From the NCBI GenBank assembly GCA_947371915.1, contig CANBRM010000004.1:1-58665 (forward strand): 58,665 nt of DNA, given 5' to 3'. The position numbers were made by a program, and so were the translations under genes. The number at the start of each line of letters is the position of its first letter. The stretch's first letter is position 1. The notes under the pieces were generated by a model. That model did not search any database. It was given only the letters and a program-made list of their open reading frames with translations, and had not been told where the DNA came from. Shown here piece by piece: positions 23,961 through 32,327 of this stretch. Source of the stretch: Comamonadaceae bacterium (GTDB taxonomy: Bacteria; Pseudomonadota; Gammaproteobacteria; Burkholderiales; Burkholderiaceae_C).

Positions 23961-26099
23961 TTAAATCCAGTCGTCGTCCCGCATGTTGGGTACCCAGTCG
24001 TCGTCATCGCGGCGGGCTGGTTGCACGGGTGCAGGGTCAGCGTCAGCGCTAGGCGGCGAAGGGTCGCCCAAGGGCGGGTTGATGTGCGTGTCACCCCCGA
24101 GTGCAGATGTCTGCACCTCGGGGGTTATGGGGTCAGCGTGTTCTGCTGACGGGGGGGTGTCGTTGTCGTTGGTACTGGCGGTCAGTGCTTCAGGGGCCAC
24201 AGACTCAGGGGCTGTTTGCGGTTGGGCAAACATGTCGTGCACGCGGGGCTCCAGCAAGCGCTCCAGCTCGTCCCAGTCCGATGCGCGGGCGGTGTGAATG
24301 GCGATGCGCGGGTGGTGCGCAGCGGCATAGGCATACACCCAGGTGTCGAGCGGTTCGTTGCGCTTGCCAGGGCGCTTGACCCACTTGCCGGTGTCCGCGT
24401 CGTAGTACTCACTGACGATGCCTTCAAAGAAGGTGGCAGGCAGCTCAGCGCTGAACCGCGCCATGCGGTCGTTGGCTTGCTCGTGCATCAGGTCACCATC
24501 CAGCCGGGCAAACAGCGCGCTCTTGGCGGTGTCGGTACCGACCATCCAAAGGTCTACACCGTTTTTGTCCATCGCGCCCGAATCGTTGCGCACGTCCTGC
24601 TTGCTAGGACGGCCAAGGATGGGCTTGTTGGGGGTACTGTAACCCTTGATGACCATCACGTCGTCGTGGCGGTATTTGCGGGCGTATTTGTAGGCCTCGT
24701 GCACCGTCACGCCGTCACCGGAGTCGATGGTGGTCATGCTGATTTTGAGGTCCACCCCAAACGCATTGCGCACAGGGCGGCGGCGGTAGGTGGTGATGAC
24801 TTTTTCCCAGTCTTCTTGACGGCTGGGGTCGCCCGGTATCTCGGTGTATTCGACCGTGTGAAACCGCTCTCCCCTGCCCCACGCTACCAGGTGCAACGCA
24901 AAGTAGCCCGCACGCTGCACGTCCACGCCCAGCGTGAGGATGAGGTAGCCGGGCAGCACGGTGCGCAGCGGGTAAGGCTCGCCACGCTGTTGCAGCGCCG
25001 CCGATTGAATGGCGTCGCTGTGGTCTTCGTAGGGCTCGCCCAAATGCAAGTTGACGAAGGTCTGCAGCTTGGCAGGGTCCTTCTTTGCTTCAAGAAATTT
25101 TTGGGCACGTTCACCCCAGCTGAAGCCCAAGCCCACGGGGCTGTAGAGCCCGTTGATGTGATAGCCCAGCTTGGCGCGCTCAGGGTGGCGGTGTCGCCAC
25201 TCGGCCAAGCCGCCCATGGGTTTGTCGGCCAGCATCCAAGGCTTGTTGCGCTCTTCAATTTCGCAGCCGCAGTGCTCGCACACATACACGGCCGTCTCGG
25301 GCCAGTGGCGTTTTTTGCCATCGTCGTCGGTGGTTTTTTTCCAGCGCAGGTTTTCAAACACCAGCACTTGCAGCTCTTGGCAGTGCGGGCATGGCACCCA
25401 GTACTGCGCCATGCTGCTGGTCTCATACTCATCAGTGATGACCGAAGCACCGCGCACTTTCGGCGTGCTGGTCTTCAAGATTTTTCGGCGCGGAAAGTTG
25501 GCCGTCCGCTGCTCAGCCAGCTTGACGGGTGAGCCTTCGTCTTTCAGTGAAACGGGGTAGCGGTCCACCTCGTCGAGCGCCAGTTTCTTGATGGGCTTCG
25601 ATGCCAACTCAGAGGGGCTGTTCGACCAACCGAGGTAAAGCACGCCGCCGGGGAAATTCTTCTCCGTGATCTTGTTGCCGCTGTCGCGTTTGCGGCTGGA
25701 TGGAATCTTGGCCGAGATCCGCTCCATCGCAGAAATAGCAGGGTCAAGACGCTGACTCACAAAGTCTTTGACAGCCTTCTCGGTGGGCTGCACCACCATC
25801 ATGGGGCCGGGGTCTTGGTCAATCGACTCAAAGACAAAGTTCAACAGCACCTCAGTCTTGAGCACCTGCGAAGCGGCCATGATGACCACCTCTTGCGTGC
25901 GTGACCGAGAGCTAAGCGCATCCATTGGCTCACGCGCATAAGGCGTGCGCGATGTGCGCCACTGCCCGCCCTCGGGCGATGACTTGCTAGGCACCTGCCG
26001 GTACTTGTCGGCCCACTCAGAGGTCCACAACTTCTCAGGCAACGCCCAGCCAGCCGCAGCCGCTTCCATGATCGCGGCATATCCGTCTTTTAAATTCAT
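23961..26099 (-). CDS. Terminase large subunit, GpA family
   Basis: 712 residues from the ATG at 26099, which overlaps the small-subunit stop. The GpA family marks are WADKYRQVPSKSSPEGGQW near the start, the ATPase A motif region ASQVLKTE, Walker B-like LALDEVDRYP, a four-cysteine zinc site (CPHCQ and CEHCGC) and nuclease acidic residues around TLGVDVQ. The enzyme cuts concatemers and pumps DNA into the prohead. The last 80 residues are a low-complexity tail rich in D, P, T and S. GpA terminases usually cut at cos sites, which agrees with a possible cos upstream of the small subunit. Confidence 0.95.
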   Translation of the reverse strand: MNLKDGYAAIMEAAAAGWALPEKLWTSEWADKYRQVPSKSSPEGGQWRTSRTPYAREPMDALSSRSRTQEVVIMAASQVLKTEVLLNFVFESIDQDPGPMMVVQPTEKAVKDFVSQRLDPAISAMERISAKIPSSRKRDSGNKITEKNFPGGVLYLGWSNSPSELASKPIKKLALDEVDRYPVSLKDEGSPVKLAEQRTANFPRRKILKTSTPKVRGASVITDEYETSSMAQYWVPCPHCQELQVLVFENLRWKKTTDDDGKKRHWPETAVYVCEHCGCEIEERNKPWMLADKPMGGLAEWRHRHPERAKLGYHINGLYSPVGLGFSWGERAQKFLEAKKDPAKLQTFVNLHLGEPYEDHSDAIQSAALQQRGEPYPLRTVLPGYLILTLGVDVQRAGYFALHLVAWGRGERFHTVEYTEIPGDPSRQEDWEKVITTYRRRPVRNAFGVDLKISMTTIDSGDGVTVHEAYKYARKYRHDDVMVIKGYSTPNKPILGRPSKQDVRNDSGAMDKNGVDLWMVGTDTAKSALFARLDGDLMHEQANDRMARFSAELPATFFEGIVSEYYDADTGKWVKRPGKRNEPLDTWVYAYAAAHHPRIAIHTARASDWDELERLLEPRVHDMFAQPQTAPESVAPEALTASTNDNDTPPSAEHADPITPEVQTSALGGDTHINPPLGDPSPPSADADPAPVQPARRDDDDWVPNMRDDDWI

Positions 26100-26860
26100 G
26101 AGGCCACCTGCAATGCGTGGGCGCGAGCCATTTGATTGAGCTTGTCTTGCAGCGTCTGACACACGCGCTGCACTTCCGATTCGATCAAGCCGTAAACCTT
26201 TGCGGGGTCTTGCTCCGGCGTCACCAGCGGCGTCAACCGATCAGGCAGCGACAGCAGCTCAGACCGCGCAGCCACCATGGCGTCGTGCACAGCACGCGTC
26301 ATCGGCGCGATCTCAGCAAGCGTGCCCTTCAACTTGGCCAGCTCGATCTGCTCACGCTCCGCACGCGCTTGCTCAGTCAGCGTCCGCGCATCAAGCAATG
26401 GCCGATGACCACGCCCGCCCTCAGTCGATGCAGGCAACGATGTCGGTGAAGTGGAATAAGGCGACGATGAAATGGACGAAGGCGACGATGAAATGGACGA
26501 AGGCGATACCGCAATAAGCGGCAACTGAAGCTCACCTTGCTCCGCAGCCGTCGAATGCCCTGCAGAGAAAGCCCCCGATGTCGCAGCTGGTGACACATGA
26601 AAAGGCAGCTCCTCAGGCCACGACACAGCACTGCCCGTCGATGCCTCACCAAACACACCCGCTTGACGCTGACCACCACGCAGCGGGTCCGCCGTCAACG
26701 CCATGCCAAGCCGAACAGCATCCACATCGACAGATCCGTCAACGTGCTTCGAACACCGCCCAGCCTTGATCGCCTTGTGAATTGCCGTGTCGCTCACGCC
26801 CAATAGGCGAGCGCATTCCTTGACCGATACACCGATCAAGTTGCGAGCGAGACGACCCAT
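26096..26860 (-). CDS. Terminase small subunit (Nu1-like)
   Basis: 254 residues, longer than lambda gpNu1 (181). The N-terminal winged helix-turn-helix is clear: VSVKECARLLGVSDTAIHKAIKAGR at about 11-35. A low-complexity middle with two perfect copies of a seven-residue unit follows, and a C-terminal helical domain (about 165-254) that should bind the large subunit. It recognises the packaging site and starts packaging. The gene overlaps the large-subunit gene by ATGA. The region upstream is a candidate cos site. Confidence 0.85.
   Translation of the reverse strand: MGRLARNLIGVSVKECARLLGVSDTAIHKAIKAGRCSKHVDGSVDVDAVRLGMALTADPLRGGQRQAGVFGEASTGSAVSWPEELPFHVSPAATSGAFSAGHSTAAEQGELQLPLIAVSPSSISSSPSSISSSPYSTSPTSLPASTEGGRGHRPLLDARTLTEQARAEREQIELAKLKGTLAEIAPMTRAVHDAMVAARSELLSLPDRLTPLVTPEQDPAKVYGLIESEVQRVCQTLQDKLNQMARAHALQVAS
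26461..26502. repeat. Two perfect 21-bp tandem repeats inside the terminase small-subunit gene
   Basis: The unit beginning GCGACGATGAAATGG is present twice, at 26461-26481 and 26482-26502, with a partial third unit (GCGATACC) after it. It encodes a Ser/Pro/Ile heptad in the linker between the two domains of the protein. Copy number could vary by slippage without changing the frame. Confidence 0.85.
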
Positions 26861-27002
26861 AAATAAAACCTATTGCAAACTGTTTAAACAAACTAAAAAA
26901 AACCAAAGCAAACCAATTGCAAACTACTGCAACCAGCCGAACATCGAGGCCCGAATTACCCCCGAGGGGGGTGGGCTGGGGGAGGACCCGTGAAATTAAT
27001 GG
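26861..27002. promoter_or_regulatory. Candidate cos/packaging region upstream of terminase
   Basis: The 142-base gap carries ATTGCAAACT twice (26872-26881 and 26916-26925) with a related GCAAACC between them, a TGTTTAAACA palindrome at 26881-26890, an A run, and a G+C-rich near-palindrome ACCCCCGAGGGGGGT at 26958-26972. In lambda the same place holds cosN and repeated gpNu1 sites. The function here is inferred from position and repeats; the cut site cannot be read. Confidence 0.4.
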
Positions 27003-27797
27003 TCAGATCAATTTCATCTGTGACTTGGGGATGGCTGTGCGCTTGGCGTCAGTGACTGAGCGCCGTAGCTCGTCAGCGAATCGCTCTGCGATGACACGCT
27101 TGGCAATGCCCGGCACATCGAGCTGCTGCCGATACGTTGGCAGACTCACGAAGATGATGATGGGCTTGATCGCTGAGCCAGCAGCACCGAACGAAGTCTT
27201 CTGCCATACACCCAGCGGCATGCGACCACCACCTGGACGACCGATGAAGTAGGAGATGCCACGCGCACCGGTTCGCTTGCTGCCCCGTGCCATCGCGGCA
27301 CGTCGCTTATCTGTGGTGTTGGCTGAGTAGCCTTGCTGCCCGAATGCTTTGAAGTACGCAACGATCTGCACGATCTGGCCACGCGACATGTTGCCGTAAG
27401 CGTCGGTCTTTGCTGCACTGCCTGGCACAGCGGCATAACCGGATGGCAGCAGGCCCGTGCGTTGCAGTGAGCGCTCAAAGGCTTTGAGCTTTCGCTCACC
27501 GCCGTAGACCAAAGGAGACAGGTAATCACGGGCGCTGGTGCCCCTACCGAATGCAGGCCTGAAGTCAACCTCAGCCAGCAGCTTTGTTTTTGTTGCGGGG
27601 TAGAGGCGAAAGCCACGCATGGTGTAGGGGGTAGGCCGGTCAATCAGCGAAGGGAGTTGACGTTCAACTTCTTCTTTGGCTGCCTTGGCTGTGCGTGTCA
27701 GCGCAACCGCTGTGGCAAATGGCATTTGATCGCCAGCAATGCGAGCCCACTGACTGACCGTGTCTTCAAGGTCACTCTTGACGCTGAAGGTGATCAT
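27003..27797 (-). CDS. Phage protein at the head of the late operon, possibly gpZ-like tail/head completion protein
   Basis: 264 residues from ATG 27797, with GGAG seven bases before it. It has a helical start (KSDLEDTVSQWARIAGDQMPFATAVALTR), a basic middle (FERSLQRTGLLPSGYAAVPG) and a C-terminal beta-helix part ending in charged helices (VIAERFADELRRSVTDAKRTAIPKS). The general layout recalls lambda gpZ-type minor tail proteins, but the resemblance is weak. It is the first gene after the tR'-like terminator and the only one between it and the terminase genes. Confidence 0.5.
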   Translation of the reverse strand: MITFSVKSDLEDTVSQWARIAGDQMPFATAVALTRTAKAAKEEVERQLPSLIDRPTPYTMRGFRLYPATKTKLLAEVDFRPAFGRGTSARDYLSPLVYGGERKLKAFERSLQRTGLLPSGYAAVPGSAAKTDAYGNMSRGQIVQIVAYFKAFGQQGYSANTTDKRRAAMARGSKRTGARGISYFIGRPGGGRMPLGVWQKTSFGAAGSAIKPIIIFVSLPTYRQQLDVPGIAKRVIAERFADELRRSVTDAKRTAIPKSQMKLI

Positions 27798-27813
27798 GTG
27801 TTGCTCCAAAAGA

Positions 27814-27842
27814 AAAGCCCATGCGGCGAGGCCGATGGGCTT
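27814..27842 (-). terminator. tR'-like terminator at the start of the late operon
   Basis: On the minus strand AAGCCCAT-CGGC-CTC-GCCG-C-ATGGGCTT is followed by TTCTTTT. It lies between the candidate late promoter and the first late gene, whose ribosome-binding site begins directly after it. In lambda the terminator at this place blocks late genes until Q acts. Confidence 0.8.
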
Positions 27843-27898
27843 ATGTGGCTGTGCAGACGTCTAAACGAAAACGTTGAGACTTCCACCAGCGTGCATGA

Positions 27899-27926
27899 AA
27901 TGTATCTAAAACGTTTTACTACTCAA
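27899..27926 (-). promoter_or_regulatory. Candidate late promoter (PR'-like)
   Basis: Minus-strand TTGAGT at 27926-27921 and TACATT at 27904-27899 with a 16-base spacer, directly after the stop codon of the Q-like gene. Each box matches four of six consensus bases. The place between a Q-like gene and a terminator fits a lambda PR' arrangement. Confidence 0.4.
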
Positions 27927-27928
27927 AA

Positions 27929-28270
27929 TTATTTCTGCCTCTCTTCAAGCCCGCGTGCGTACTCTGCTTGCACGGTGTGGAGGCGTGCGTAGAGGGTGCG
28001 CAGACTGATGCTCAGCTTGGCTGCGTTGTCACGCGCTGTGCTGGGTGTGCAGTAGACGTGATACAGCATTCGCTGGTTTTGATCGGGCAAGCTGAGCACC
28101 CAATCGTGCGTGCGGCTGAGCTCGATGTCTTTGATCGGGATGACAGCCTCCACGAAACTGCTACGCCCTGCACTGTCCCAACTGGCGCTCAAGCCCGCAC
28201 TACCGCGACCACGGCCCAACTGCACCCACTTGCCCCAGTTGCTCAGATGTAGGTCTACCCAGCGAATCAT
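27929..28270 (-). CDS. Q-like late gene regulator (sigma-region-4-like HTH)
   Basis: 113 residues from the ATG at 28270, overlapping the upstream stop by ATGA. The C-terminal half, DQNQRMLYHVYCTPSTARDNAAKLSISLRTLYARLHTVQ region (about 65-105), has the pattern of a sigma-70 region 4-like helix-turn-helix (SISLRTLYARLHTVQAEY). Phage antiterminators of the Q type commonly have this domain and lie just before the late genes. A candidate promoter and a strong terminator follow directly. It should let polymerase pass the many terminators of the late operon. The assignment rests on domain pattern and context. Confidence 0.65.
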   Translation of the reverse strand: MIRWVDLHLSNWGKWVQLGRGRGSAGLSASWDSAGRSSFVEAVIPIKDIELSRTHDWVLSLPDQNQRMLYHVYCTPSTARDNAAKLSISLRTLYARLHTVQAEYARGLEERQK

Positions 28271-28569
28271 TGCATCACCTCGGCTTGCGCTTTCCACATG
28301 CACATAAAGCCGCATCCGAAACGGCACATCATCTTGGCCACATCGCCTTCGATTTCATGCCCCTCAAAGGGCGTGCCCACCACATGCCCAGCCTCCATCG
28401 CGTAAAAGGTGTAGGGCTCGCCACGCACCCCTTGACGCACCAAGCTGTAGGCCTCATCACCTATCTCTGTGGCCTTCTTTTGGATTGCCTTGTACACGTT
28501 GGGCATCTTCGTTTTGATCAGCTGCAGAACTTGGGCTACTTCTGCTGGGGTCTTTTTTAAAGTGTCCAT
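28267..28569 (-). CDS. Conserved phage protein of unknown function
   Basis: 100 residues from ATG 28569. It has a helical N-terminal half with many lysines (TPAEVAQVLQLIKTKMPNVY) and a cysteine-containing end (MCRFGCGFMCMW, three Cys in seven positions). No domain was recognised. It overlaps the Q-like gene and may be co-regulated with it. The repeats TGTCCAT at 28565-28578 cover its start codon, so something binding them could control it. Confidence 0.55.
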   Translation of the reverse strand: MDTLKKTPAEVAQVLQLIKTKMPNVYKAIQKKATEIGDEAYSLVRQGVRGEPYTFYAMEAGHVVGTPFEGHEIEGDVAKMMCRFGCGFMCMWKAQAEVMQ

Positions 28570-28930
28570 CTGTCCATTACTTTCTATAGAAGGGTTATGT
28601 GTAAGAGAGCGCGTCACGCGTGTGCGCTTGTGCCTGTGCCTGCACCGGTGTGCTATGCGGGGGTTATAAGAGCGGTCATTTATTCATTCAGACCATGCAG
28701 CAGCTTCAACCCCTTGAAAAGGTCATACAGCTGCTGCAGCCCCTCTATGCAGGAGGCCAGCCAGTTGGACACTTGGACACTACGGGGCAGCCATCAGCGC
28801 ACGCATCCATGCACCTGTTGCTTGGCACGCACATCGTGTGCGTGGGCATAAAGCCACCCATGCCTGCTTTAGGCATGCGTCCAAGCCACAGGCGCCATTC
28901 AGCGCTGCGGTTTGAGTGGGGTTGTAGGGC
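28570..28930. other. Non-coding region with repeats and hairpins after the primase gene (candidate origin)
   Basis: 361 bases with no convincing gene. It contains tandem TTGGACAC at 28764-28779 and, in inverse orientation, TGTCCAT twice at 28565-28578 just outside; a nested hairpin GCAGCAGCT...AGCTGCTGC at 28697-28737 with an inner CCTT-GAA-AAGG; CACGCACA-TCG-TGTGCGTG at 28826-28844; and CATGCCT-GCTTT-AGGCATG at 28859-28877. Nothing looks like an intrinsic terminator. Position next to the replication gene suggests an origin or replication-control site, which is inference. Confidence 0.4.
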
Positions 28931-31546
28931 TTAGAAAGGGCCATCGTCCATCAGGTATTCATCGTCCTGCGATTGACCCGCTGACGCTGTGTCAGCGTCG
29001 CTTTGGGCTTTCAATTCAGTCTCGACAGGAGGCCAATTCCTTGGACGCGCCCAGCCGTAGCCACGCGCCCCATTGATCTGCTTTTTGATGTAGGCCCAGC
29101 CCTGCTGGTTCATCCAACTTCTGATTTGTGACTCAAGGCCAGCATTCGACTTACCTGCATCGACGTTGAGCGCCTTGGTCAGCTGCGAGAGCGTGACAAA
29201 GTCGGTCAACTTGTTGATCCCCTCGCCTGGTATGCCAGTCAAAGATTCGCGGTTTAACACGGCCATCAATTCAGACGTCACCGCTGTTTCGACCAATCGC
29301 GCATCTTGCACGGGCACAAACAAACGCTCTTCTTCTTCTCGCGAGGGAATGCAATCCTCACCCGCCATGTACAGCGCATAAGCCTCAGCAAACAGCTGCG
29401 ACCGATACTTTTCAAGCCACTCGATCTTGATGACTTGCTTGACTGGCACGGGCCAAAAACGACGGTTGCCAGTTCGGTCGCGCAGGTATGTGGATTCGTT
29501 TGTCGTACCCACCAGCACGCACTGGCGTGGGTGCTCTTCCACCACACGGCCATAAGCAGGACGGTAGCGGTCCACCTTCGCACTGATAAAGGCCTTGATC
29601 GCGGTAATTTCGGACTTACCCATCTGCGACAACTCACCCATCTCATACGCCCAAATGCCCTGCACTTGCTCCTGCGATTCCTTGCCTTTACCGATCTCGA
29701 ATGGGCTGTCCGAGTACCACGGCGTGCTGGCCAATGATTCCACCATGGTCGTCTTACGCAAGCCGCCACGGCCTTCTAAAACGGGGCAGTAATCAAACTT
29801 GCAGCCCGGCTCCATCACACGCTTGACCATACCGATCAGCCACTTGCGACCGACGATAGTTAGGTACTCTTTCATCTCAGGCGCAAGGGTCTCAGGCGTC
29901 TCACCGATGATGTGGATCAACCACTTGTCAATGCGGCTGTTTTGGTCCCATTCCAAGCGTGAAAGCCACTCTTGAATGGGGTGCCATGGGTTCTCGTACG
30001 CCACGGTCTCCATGCCCTCCATGATGGCTTGGCGACTGATCGCGGGGAGCCCATATTCCTTGCTCAGCCAATTGCCCAACAACAGGTCGATGCTGCCCAC
30101 GATCTTGCCTTTACGGCCATGGGGAAACGGCCAATCCAGACGCGCTTCCATCGTGTTGCTGAGCAAGTTGTAGCCCAGCACACCCACCAGTCGGTCGTCG
30201 TAACGTAGGGCATTGATCACCGTCTTGCGTGACATGTTCCAGCGGTTTTTAACTGGGTCATGGAAACACGCCAACCACCAAGGCAGCGACTTAGAGCCCT
30301 CAGGTGCATCGTGGGATTCAGTGGCGCTTGTGCTAACGGGGGGATCGATTTTTTTGGCGTCAGCGGATGTCTTTTCGTCTGTGCTTGGCAAATCCATAGC
30401 GGTGGCGAAAAACTGCATCACGCGGTCAAAATCCCAGCCGTCAGTGTCAATCGCATCAGCGGCATCCCAGCCGTCAGGCAACACGCCAGGCTGTTCAATC
30501 TTGAGCACTTGCACCTTGCAGTCTTGCTCGGCTTTGAGGTGTTGACCAATGCCCACCATGGCCATCATGCCGGGCTGTTTTTTTGCAGGCTTGTAGGGCT
30601 TGGAGGCCTTGAGCAGATCACGCGCTGCATCGTCTTCGCAGGCGTTCAATTCTTTGGCAGTTGGCAACTCACGCTTGCTGTCACAGTCGGGCCAGCACAA
30701 CACCGTGCTGCCCTTGATCCAAGCCCAAGAGGCCTTTTGCCAAGCCTTGCAGCCGCCCGACCAGCTCACCACCACATACACGCCAGGTGCGCCCCCATTC
30801 AGGCAGGCTTGCAGGACATCAGCCTTCTTCTCGCCCTCCACCAGCACCACTGTTTGCTCAGATGTTGGCAATTGACGCGCAGGCAAATACAGGGGACGTG
30901 GCTCGTCAAATTGCTTCCACTTCCATGCGCTAAGACCATCCTTTGCGCTGGTGCACCAAGTGTGTGGCAAGTCATCCTTGCCGCCATCGCTGGTAGCAAA
31001 ACGCACAACGTAGCCATGCACATCATTACCCACCGCGTAGGTAGACACGCGCATGATGTCAGAGGGTTGGCGGGCATAGTGCTTAAACAGCGGCTCGGGT
31101 GCGTGGGCAGGCACAGGCCGCACGGTGGCCCATCCTTCGTCATTGCGCGGGGCTTTGGGCTTAGGGGGTGGTGTAGGCCGGTCAATGCGCTGGTGAGCTG
31201 CATCGTGCTGCACACCGGCTACATCTTCAAGACCTTCGTCACGTGCCACTTTCAAAGCAGCCTTACCCATCGTCAAGCCATGGCAAGCGGCGTACAAGCT
31301 GACCAAGTCGCCGCCCTTCTCGTCGCTTGCAAAATCGGCCCACTGGCCTGTGACCATATTGATGGAGCAGCTTGATCCGCTGCCGCCTTGCAACGATCCG
31401 CACACATACTCGGGGCCCCTGCGATGACCACCAGGTAACCACGCAGGCACCAACATTTCGATACGGTCTAGCAGCGCACTGGCGAGGTCTGCAAATTTAA
31501 TCGGCGGCAGTTGATCGCGCCCAGACTGGGCGTTTGATGAATTCAT
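28931..31546 (-). CDS. Phage primase-helicase, VapE/DUF-type (VirE domain) with toprim-like N-terminal part
   Basis: 871 residues. The first 100 residues contain a zinc-ribbon-like remnant (VCGSLQGGSGSSC and WADFASDEKGGDLVSL), typical of phage primases. VVLVEGEKKAD (233-242) and LCWPDCDS (283-290) match the toprim glutamate and the DxD pair. From about 420 the VirE/VapE helicase domain follows: WHPIQEWLSRLEWD, Walker A-like GRGGLRKTT (592-600), Walker B region ELSQ and GTTNESTYLRDRTGNRRFWPV. It should prime and unwind phage DNA. The Walker A has Arg where most relatives have Gly before the Lys. It follows the small wHTH gene by eight bases and is the only recognised replication gene. Confidence 0.88.
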   Translation of the reverse strand: MNSSNAQSGRDQLPPIKFADLASALLDRIEMLVPAWLPGGHRRGPEYVCGSLQGGSGSSCSINMVTGQWADFASDEKGGDLVSLYAACHGLTMGKAALKVARDEGLEDVAGVQHDAAHQRIDRPTPPPKPKAPRNDEGWATVRPVPAHAPEPLFKHYARQPSDIMRVSTYAVGNDVHGYVVRFATSDGGKDDLPHTWCTSAKDGLSAWKWKQFDEPRPLYLPARQLPTSEQTVVLVEGEKKADVLQACLNGGAPGVYVVVSWSGGCKAWQKASWAWIKGSTVLCWPDCDSKRELPTAKELNACEDDAARDLLKASKPYKPAKKQPGMMAMVGIGQHLKAEQDCKVQVLKIEQPGVLPDGWDAADAIDTDGWDFDRVMQFFATAMDLPSTDEKTSADAKKIDPPVSTSATESHDAPEGSKSLPWWLACFHDPVKNRWNMSRKTVINALRYDDRLVGVLGYNLLSNTMEARLDWPFPHGRKGKIVGSIDLLLGNWLSKEYGLPAISRQAIMEGMETVAYENPWHPIQEWLSRLEWDQNSRIDKWLIHIIGETPETLAPEMKEYLTIVGRKWLIGMVKRVMEPGCKFDYCPVLEGRGGLRKTTMVESLASTPWYSDSPFEIGKGKESQEQVQGIWAYEMGELSQMGKSEITAIKAFISAKVDRYRPAYGRVVEEHPRQCVLVGTTNESTYLRDRTGNRRFWPVPVKQVIKIEWLEKYRSQLFAEAYALYMAGEDCIPSREEEERLFVPVQDARLVETAVTSELMAVLNRESLTGIPGEGINKLTDFVTLSQLTKALNVDAGKSNAGLESQIRSWMNQQGWAYIKKQINGARGYGWARPRNWPPVETELKAQSDADTASAGQSQDDEYLMDDGPF

Positions 31547-31554
31547 GATGCGCT

Positions 31555-31860
31555 TTACTTCAGCCAGTTCGCCACTGCGGCACTCAGGCTATGACTTGGG
31601 TTTGATTCAGCACGCGTGTAAACAGCCACACGGCGCTTGCAGCCATGCTGTGGCACATGGTCAGCCACAAGCAGCTCTTGGCGCTCAACAGCCCGGCGAA
31701 TGGTGTTGTTTGCATCGCGCATCGACCAATTCAATTCACGCACCAGCTGCCCCATCGTGAAGCGGCCACGCACGCTCACCCATTGCGACAACGCTTGGCG
31801 CTTTTCGCCGGCTGGACGGCCTGCTTTCTTCTCTTCGATCATTGCGGTGGCGGTGGTCAT
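31555..31860 (-). CDS. Small winged-helix-like phage protein
   Basis: 101 residues from ATG 31860, which overlaps the CII-like stop. The middle (ALSQWVSVRGRFTMGQLVRELNWSMRDANNTIRRAVERQELL, about 21-62) has the helix pattern of a winged helix domain, with a polar start and a basic C-terminal half. It is probably a DNA-binding partner for replication or regulation. An upstream extension in frame overlaps the CII-like gene completely and is not accepted. Confidence 0.6.
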   Translation of the reverse strand: MTTATAMIEEKKAGRPAGEKRQALSQWVSVRGRFTMGQLVRELNWSMRDANNTIRRAVERQELLVADHVPQHGCKRRVAVYTRAESNPSHSLSAAVANWLK

Positions 31861-32327
31861 TGGGCAGCCTCCAATCCAGCTTGCTTGCTTGAAGTATTGC
31901 GGCTGGCCAAGGCGGTGCGCAGGGCGCGCACGCTGGCGATCAGCTCGCCACACTCTTTGTCGATCAGGGCCAGCTTGTTGTCGCTGATCGCCTTCTTTCC
32001 CAAATCTTTGGAAACGATGGTGCACACATCGCCAAACTCACTCACGGCCGTGGTGAGGCGGGCCATGCAGTCGTCGGGGCTGGCATCAAAGCCCGTGGGC
32101 AAGGCCACCAGCATCTGTCCGCAATTCAGCGCGAAGGCTTCAAGAATGCGCATATCGCCTGTACGCAGGGTGATTTTCTCGGCATCTAAAAGACCTAACT
32201 TGGCAGCGCCAGTGCCATGCACCTCATGCGCCAAGGTCGTCGCGTTTTTACCAATGCGTGGTGCTAAAGAAAGCGCCCCGCCTGCATAGTCGTGCACCAC
32301 ATTTGCGGCTACATCACGTAAGTCCAT
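31857..32327 (-). CDS. Phage regulatory protein CII-like (CP76 family)
   Basis: 156 residues from ATG 32327, with GAGGGG eight bases upstream; a GTG two codons earlier is too close to that site. DLRDVAANVVHDYAGGA, SLAPRIGKNATTLAHEVHG and AKLGLLDAEKITLRTGDMRILEAFA are typical of the phage CII (CP76) family, where a Cro/C1-type HTH senses the DNA. Such proteins favour lysogeny or control early transcription in P2-like and other phages. It is the first gene of the replication block on the minus strand. Confidence 0.85.
   Translation of the reverse strand: MDLRDVAANVVHDYAGGALSLAPRIGKNATTLAHEVHGTGAAKLGLLDAEKITLRTGDMRILEAFALNCGQMLVALPTGFDASPDDCMARLTTAVSEFGDVCTIVSKDLGKKAISDNKLALIDKECGELIASVRALRTALASRNTSSKQAGLEAAQ

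Noticed and set aside
24216-25532. Long plus-strand frame opposite the terminase large-subunit gene
   Set aside because: No domain pattern and composition of a reverse frame; the terminase is certain.
26461-26502. CRISPR-like repeats
   Set aside because: Two adjacent direct units without spacers, inside a coding frame.
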